The notes below the pieces were generated by a model, which worked only from the letters and a program-made list of their open reading frames with translations, made no database searches and was not told where the DNA came from. Shown here one piece after another: positions 61,401-64,000 of a stretch of 64,000 bases of DNA (position 1 is the stretch's first letter; every line of letters begins with the position of its first letter). The DNA is from Trochalopteron elliotii (taxonomy: Eukaryota; Chordata; Aves; Passeriformes; Leiothrichidae), in contig JANPWX010000008.1 in the NCBI GenBank assembly GCA_024734555.1, forward strand, positions 7,431,933-7,495,932, written 5' to 3'. A program made the translations under genes and the position numbers.

Positions 61401-64000
61401 CAACACCATCCGAGCAGCTGCAGAAGCACTGCAAAATTTGGGTTAAGGAGAAAACTGCTTGGTGGCTCCATCCTGCTTCCCGCAGACAACAAATGTTTCC
61501 TATCTTTTTATATCACACTAATCCATCTGTAAAATTCTGGCTATGTGCAGGGAACAGGGTTAGGCCCCAAATGTGCAACTGTGGGCACTATTTTCTAGCA
61601 GGATGTGTGAAAGCAGCAAGGATTTGACTGCCTGTGCACTTTAGTTGTATTGTCTAACTATTGAAAGTCTTCTTACTGCTCATATTCTAGTTGTTGTCTT
61701 CTGAATATTTGTGACATTAGGACAGTTGGCCATAGAAAATGCAGCTTCATGTAATCTACCCCCTTATTCATTTTGTGCTATAGTAAATATTCAAGCAGAG
61801 TCAATTACAAAAGAAGGGAAGAATTAAAACCTAATGAAAGTTAATCAAAGAGAAGAACTTCCTTCAGGCTGGCCATGCGTGTCTGTAGTTTGTCTGTCAT
61901 TTATAATACTGCAGCCTCTGGTTCATAGTCAAGCTGTAATTCTGCCAGTTAATGTATCCAATTAACCCCACTAATGAGCTAATCAACAGTGTAAAATCTG
62001 TGTAAAATCACTGAGGGTGTATGATGAATGGGAAATGCACTGAACTCTCACGGTATAAAAAGTGCTTTATTGCACTTGTTAAAGTGGCACAGTCTTCTCC
62101 CTCTCTAAAGGGTAATTTATCACTGGGGTCTGTAACAGTGCCATGCCCTGATAAGGGAGAGGTGGCAATAAACCCATCATAAAATGATTACTCAGGAATG
62201 CTGAGCAATTAAAGTGTCTCTGCATATCAGAGTCATAGGCTAGAGAACAAAACTGGTATTTTTTGGTGCAGGGTGCTAACAAAAGGTAGGCAGCTGCTTG
62301 AAGGTGATCCACAATTTGGGAACCAAATACATATTTAATACAAATATTTCAGTTTAGGAGTAAAGAATCTACTGAACCACTTGCATTATGATATATGAAA
62401 ATAATTCAAGGTTCTGACATAATTTTCAGTATGAAAAATGTTTGCTGCAGTGATAATCCTGCTAATTTCAATGAGATCATGTGACTAGGAAAGTAATCCT
62501 CCACCCAAACAAGCATAACAGAATCTGGCTGAGAGAAAAGAATCAGATGAAACTATATTTGTTTTCCTACAGTCATGACTAATGCAAAACATTGATAACA
62601 GTAATTAATTTCAAGGGGGTTTTTGTTATTTTATTCAATATCTTTTAACATCTCTTTTTGCGTGATACAGTTTGGAGAAAAGTAACATATCAAGAGAAGA
62701 TTGGAAGGAAAGAAAATCAAAATACTGGCATGCAAAAAACCCTCTTGCTAAGTAAAAGACAATAAAAAGAGATAAAAAGGAGTTTTCTTAACCTTTGAAG
62801 AAAAAAAAACAAACAAGAAAAGAAAATTTTGCTATGTACAGGCGTGAATCAAATTATCTCAGGAGTCTGAGAAATTATTTCAATGGAAACAACAGAGTTA
62901 GAGAACTCTTACAGATAATTCATTTTATCTTTACCTTGTGCAATTTGATTATGTATAAGAGTAGAGTGAAATGGTTTACATGACCTGCTAGAGATCCCAA
63001 TTCCTCCATGACTAAATTTGATTATTGAAGGTATTTTCCATGCAACAAGAAAACCTTTTTTATTTTTTTTAATATGCAAGAAGCAGCAATGATTTTAGTA
63101 GAAAGAAAATCAAAGTTCAGGGTTGTCTGGGATATATTGAGGGATACATACGGCTTTAGCTCTACAGTTTATACTGTAGAAAAGAAACTAGATTGCAATA
63201 GGCACTGCTAAAATATAGCCCTTGCCGTTTGTGTGTATTTATTTTTTTGACTCTAAAGGCAAACTGAATAATTTTGACAGTTTTTGTCAAAACATTCTGC
63301 AAAGAGACAAACTGCAGGACATTTTTTTCTTGTGGTCTTTGTGCTGGGTTTTCCCAACAGAGGTAGTGTTTTAGCTCCTTTTGATCTTCCCTGCCACTGT
63401 TGCACTGATAAAAAATAGGAGGTTTGAAATATTTTGTGCAGAGCGTGAGACTTCTCTGTTGGCATGATTATGTTAGAGGATGTGAGTCCATGTGCCAGGT
63501 TGAGCTCTGTCAGGTCCTTATGTCCCCCTCCCACCTTCTCTCTGCTCTTTTCCACCTTGCACTGTTACCTGGAGGGGGGAAAGGCACTAAGTGTGCAGAA
63601 AGGGGTCTGTGAATTCACCCAGGCAGCCCTGGGCACTCTCTATCACCACCTTGGGGCAGCTGAGTGGCAAACAAGTAAAAGAAATAAATTAAAGATGAGA
63701 GGCACATTCTGGGAATGGGAGAGAGCCTATGAGGAAATGAAATGAAATTGCAGGAGGTGTGGAGGTGTCTGGAGAACAGGAGAAGGAAGTTAGCTTTGTA
63801 GAGGCATTGACATGGAACAGAGGTGGTAATAAGAAATTTTTAGAGGGTGAGAGAAAGAATTTAAATGGGGAGGAATCTTATTCACCAAGAAAAAATCTTA
63901 GGATCTTTTACTAAATTTACAGAACAATGGACATCTGTACCATCCTTCTACCTTCTCTGTGCCCCCAAACTTGCAAGCAGAATTATCTAATTTTCTTTCT

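Larger units (their letters stand above)
54204..64000. other. Noncoding DNA, no gene seen
   Basis: There is no supported gene. Visible repeats are a 30-bp tandem duplication (57990-58048) and an AAT/ATG microsatellite (58384-58434). A perfect 12-bp palindrome, CTGGAGCTCCAG, lies at 59111-59122. The block 61880-62050, with several homeodomain-type TAAT sites, resembles conserved noncoding DNA. Open frames of up to 116 codons (59101-59451 plus, 61303-60953 minus) show no family features. Confidence 0.52.

Noticed and set aside
1..64000. Bacterial or phage systems, CRISPR arrays, operons
   Set aside because: Nothing of the kind. Base composition, lack of long open frames, CR1 and retroviral LTRs all point to a vertebrate nuclear genome.

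Overview
The window looks like avian nuclear DNA, most likely from a songbird. It is A+T-rich, has no convincing protein-coding gene on either strand, and carries few interspersed repeats. Those present are bird types: the 3' end of a CR1 LINE and solo long terminal repeats (LTRs) of endogenous retroviruses. The bird assignment rests on the CR1 tail and on LTR ends of the avian ERV-L type. The songbird assignment is weaker and rests on recalled resemblance of the LTRs to passerine families. No database search was possible.

Layout. An eroded ERV-L-type solo LTR lies at about 106-493 and contains a G-quadruplex motif. Single-copy noncoding DNA follows to 7 kb. A possible decayed coding fragment lies on the minus strand at 7043-7358. 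A well-preserved 659-bp solo LTR at 8236-8894 is bounded by perfect 6-bp target duplications. From 8.9 to 27.5 kb there is single-copy DNA with small tandem and inverted repeats (notably 16437-16582) and one short open frame at 20486-20773 of doubtful meaning. A compound inverted repeat of about 450 bp occupies 27576-28022 and is the least explained structure here. A cytosine-free T/G tract lies at 29353-29470, and a minus-strand CR1 fragment with an internal deletion at 31625-31805. An E-box cluster lies at 34089-34375. A 578-bp ERV-L-type solo LTR at 40007-40584 has a perfect 5-bp target duplication. A palindromic octamer site lies at 41267-41280. A probable, unbounded LTR lies at about 53563-54203, and short microsatellites are scattered from 51 to 58 kb.

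No genes work together here. The window reads as a gene desert or a very large intron. Any function is most likely regulatory, and several blocks are flagged as candidates on motif density alone. Open frames of 60-152 codons on both strands are at the level expected by chance. I found no operon, CRISPR array, tRNA, rRNA or intact transposon gene, and no new defence or metabolic system.
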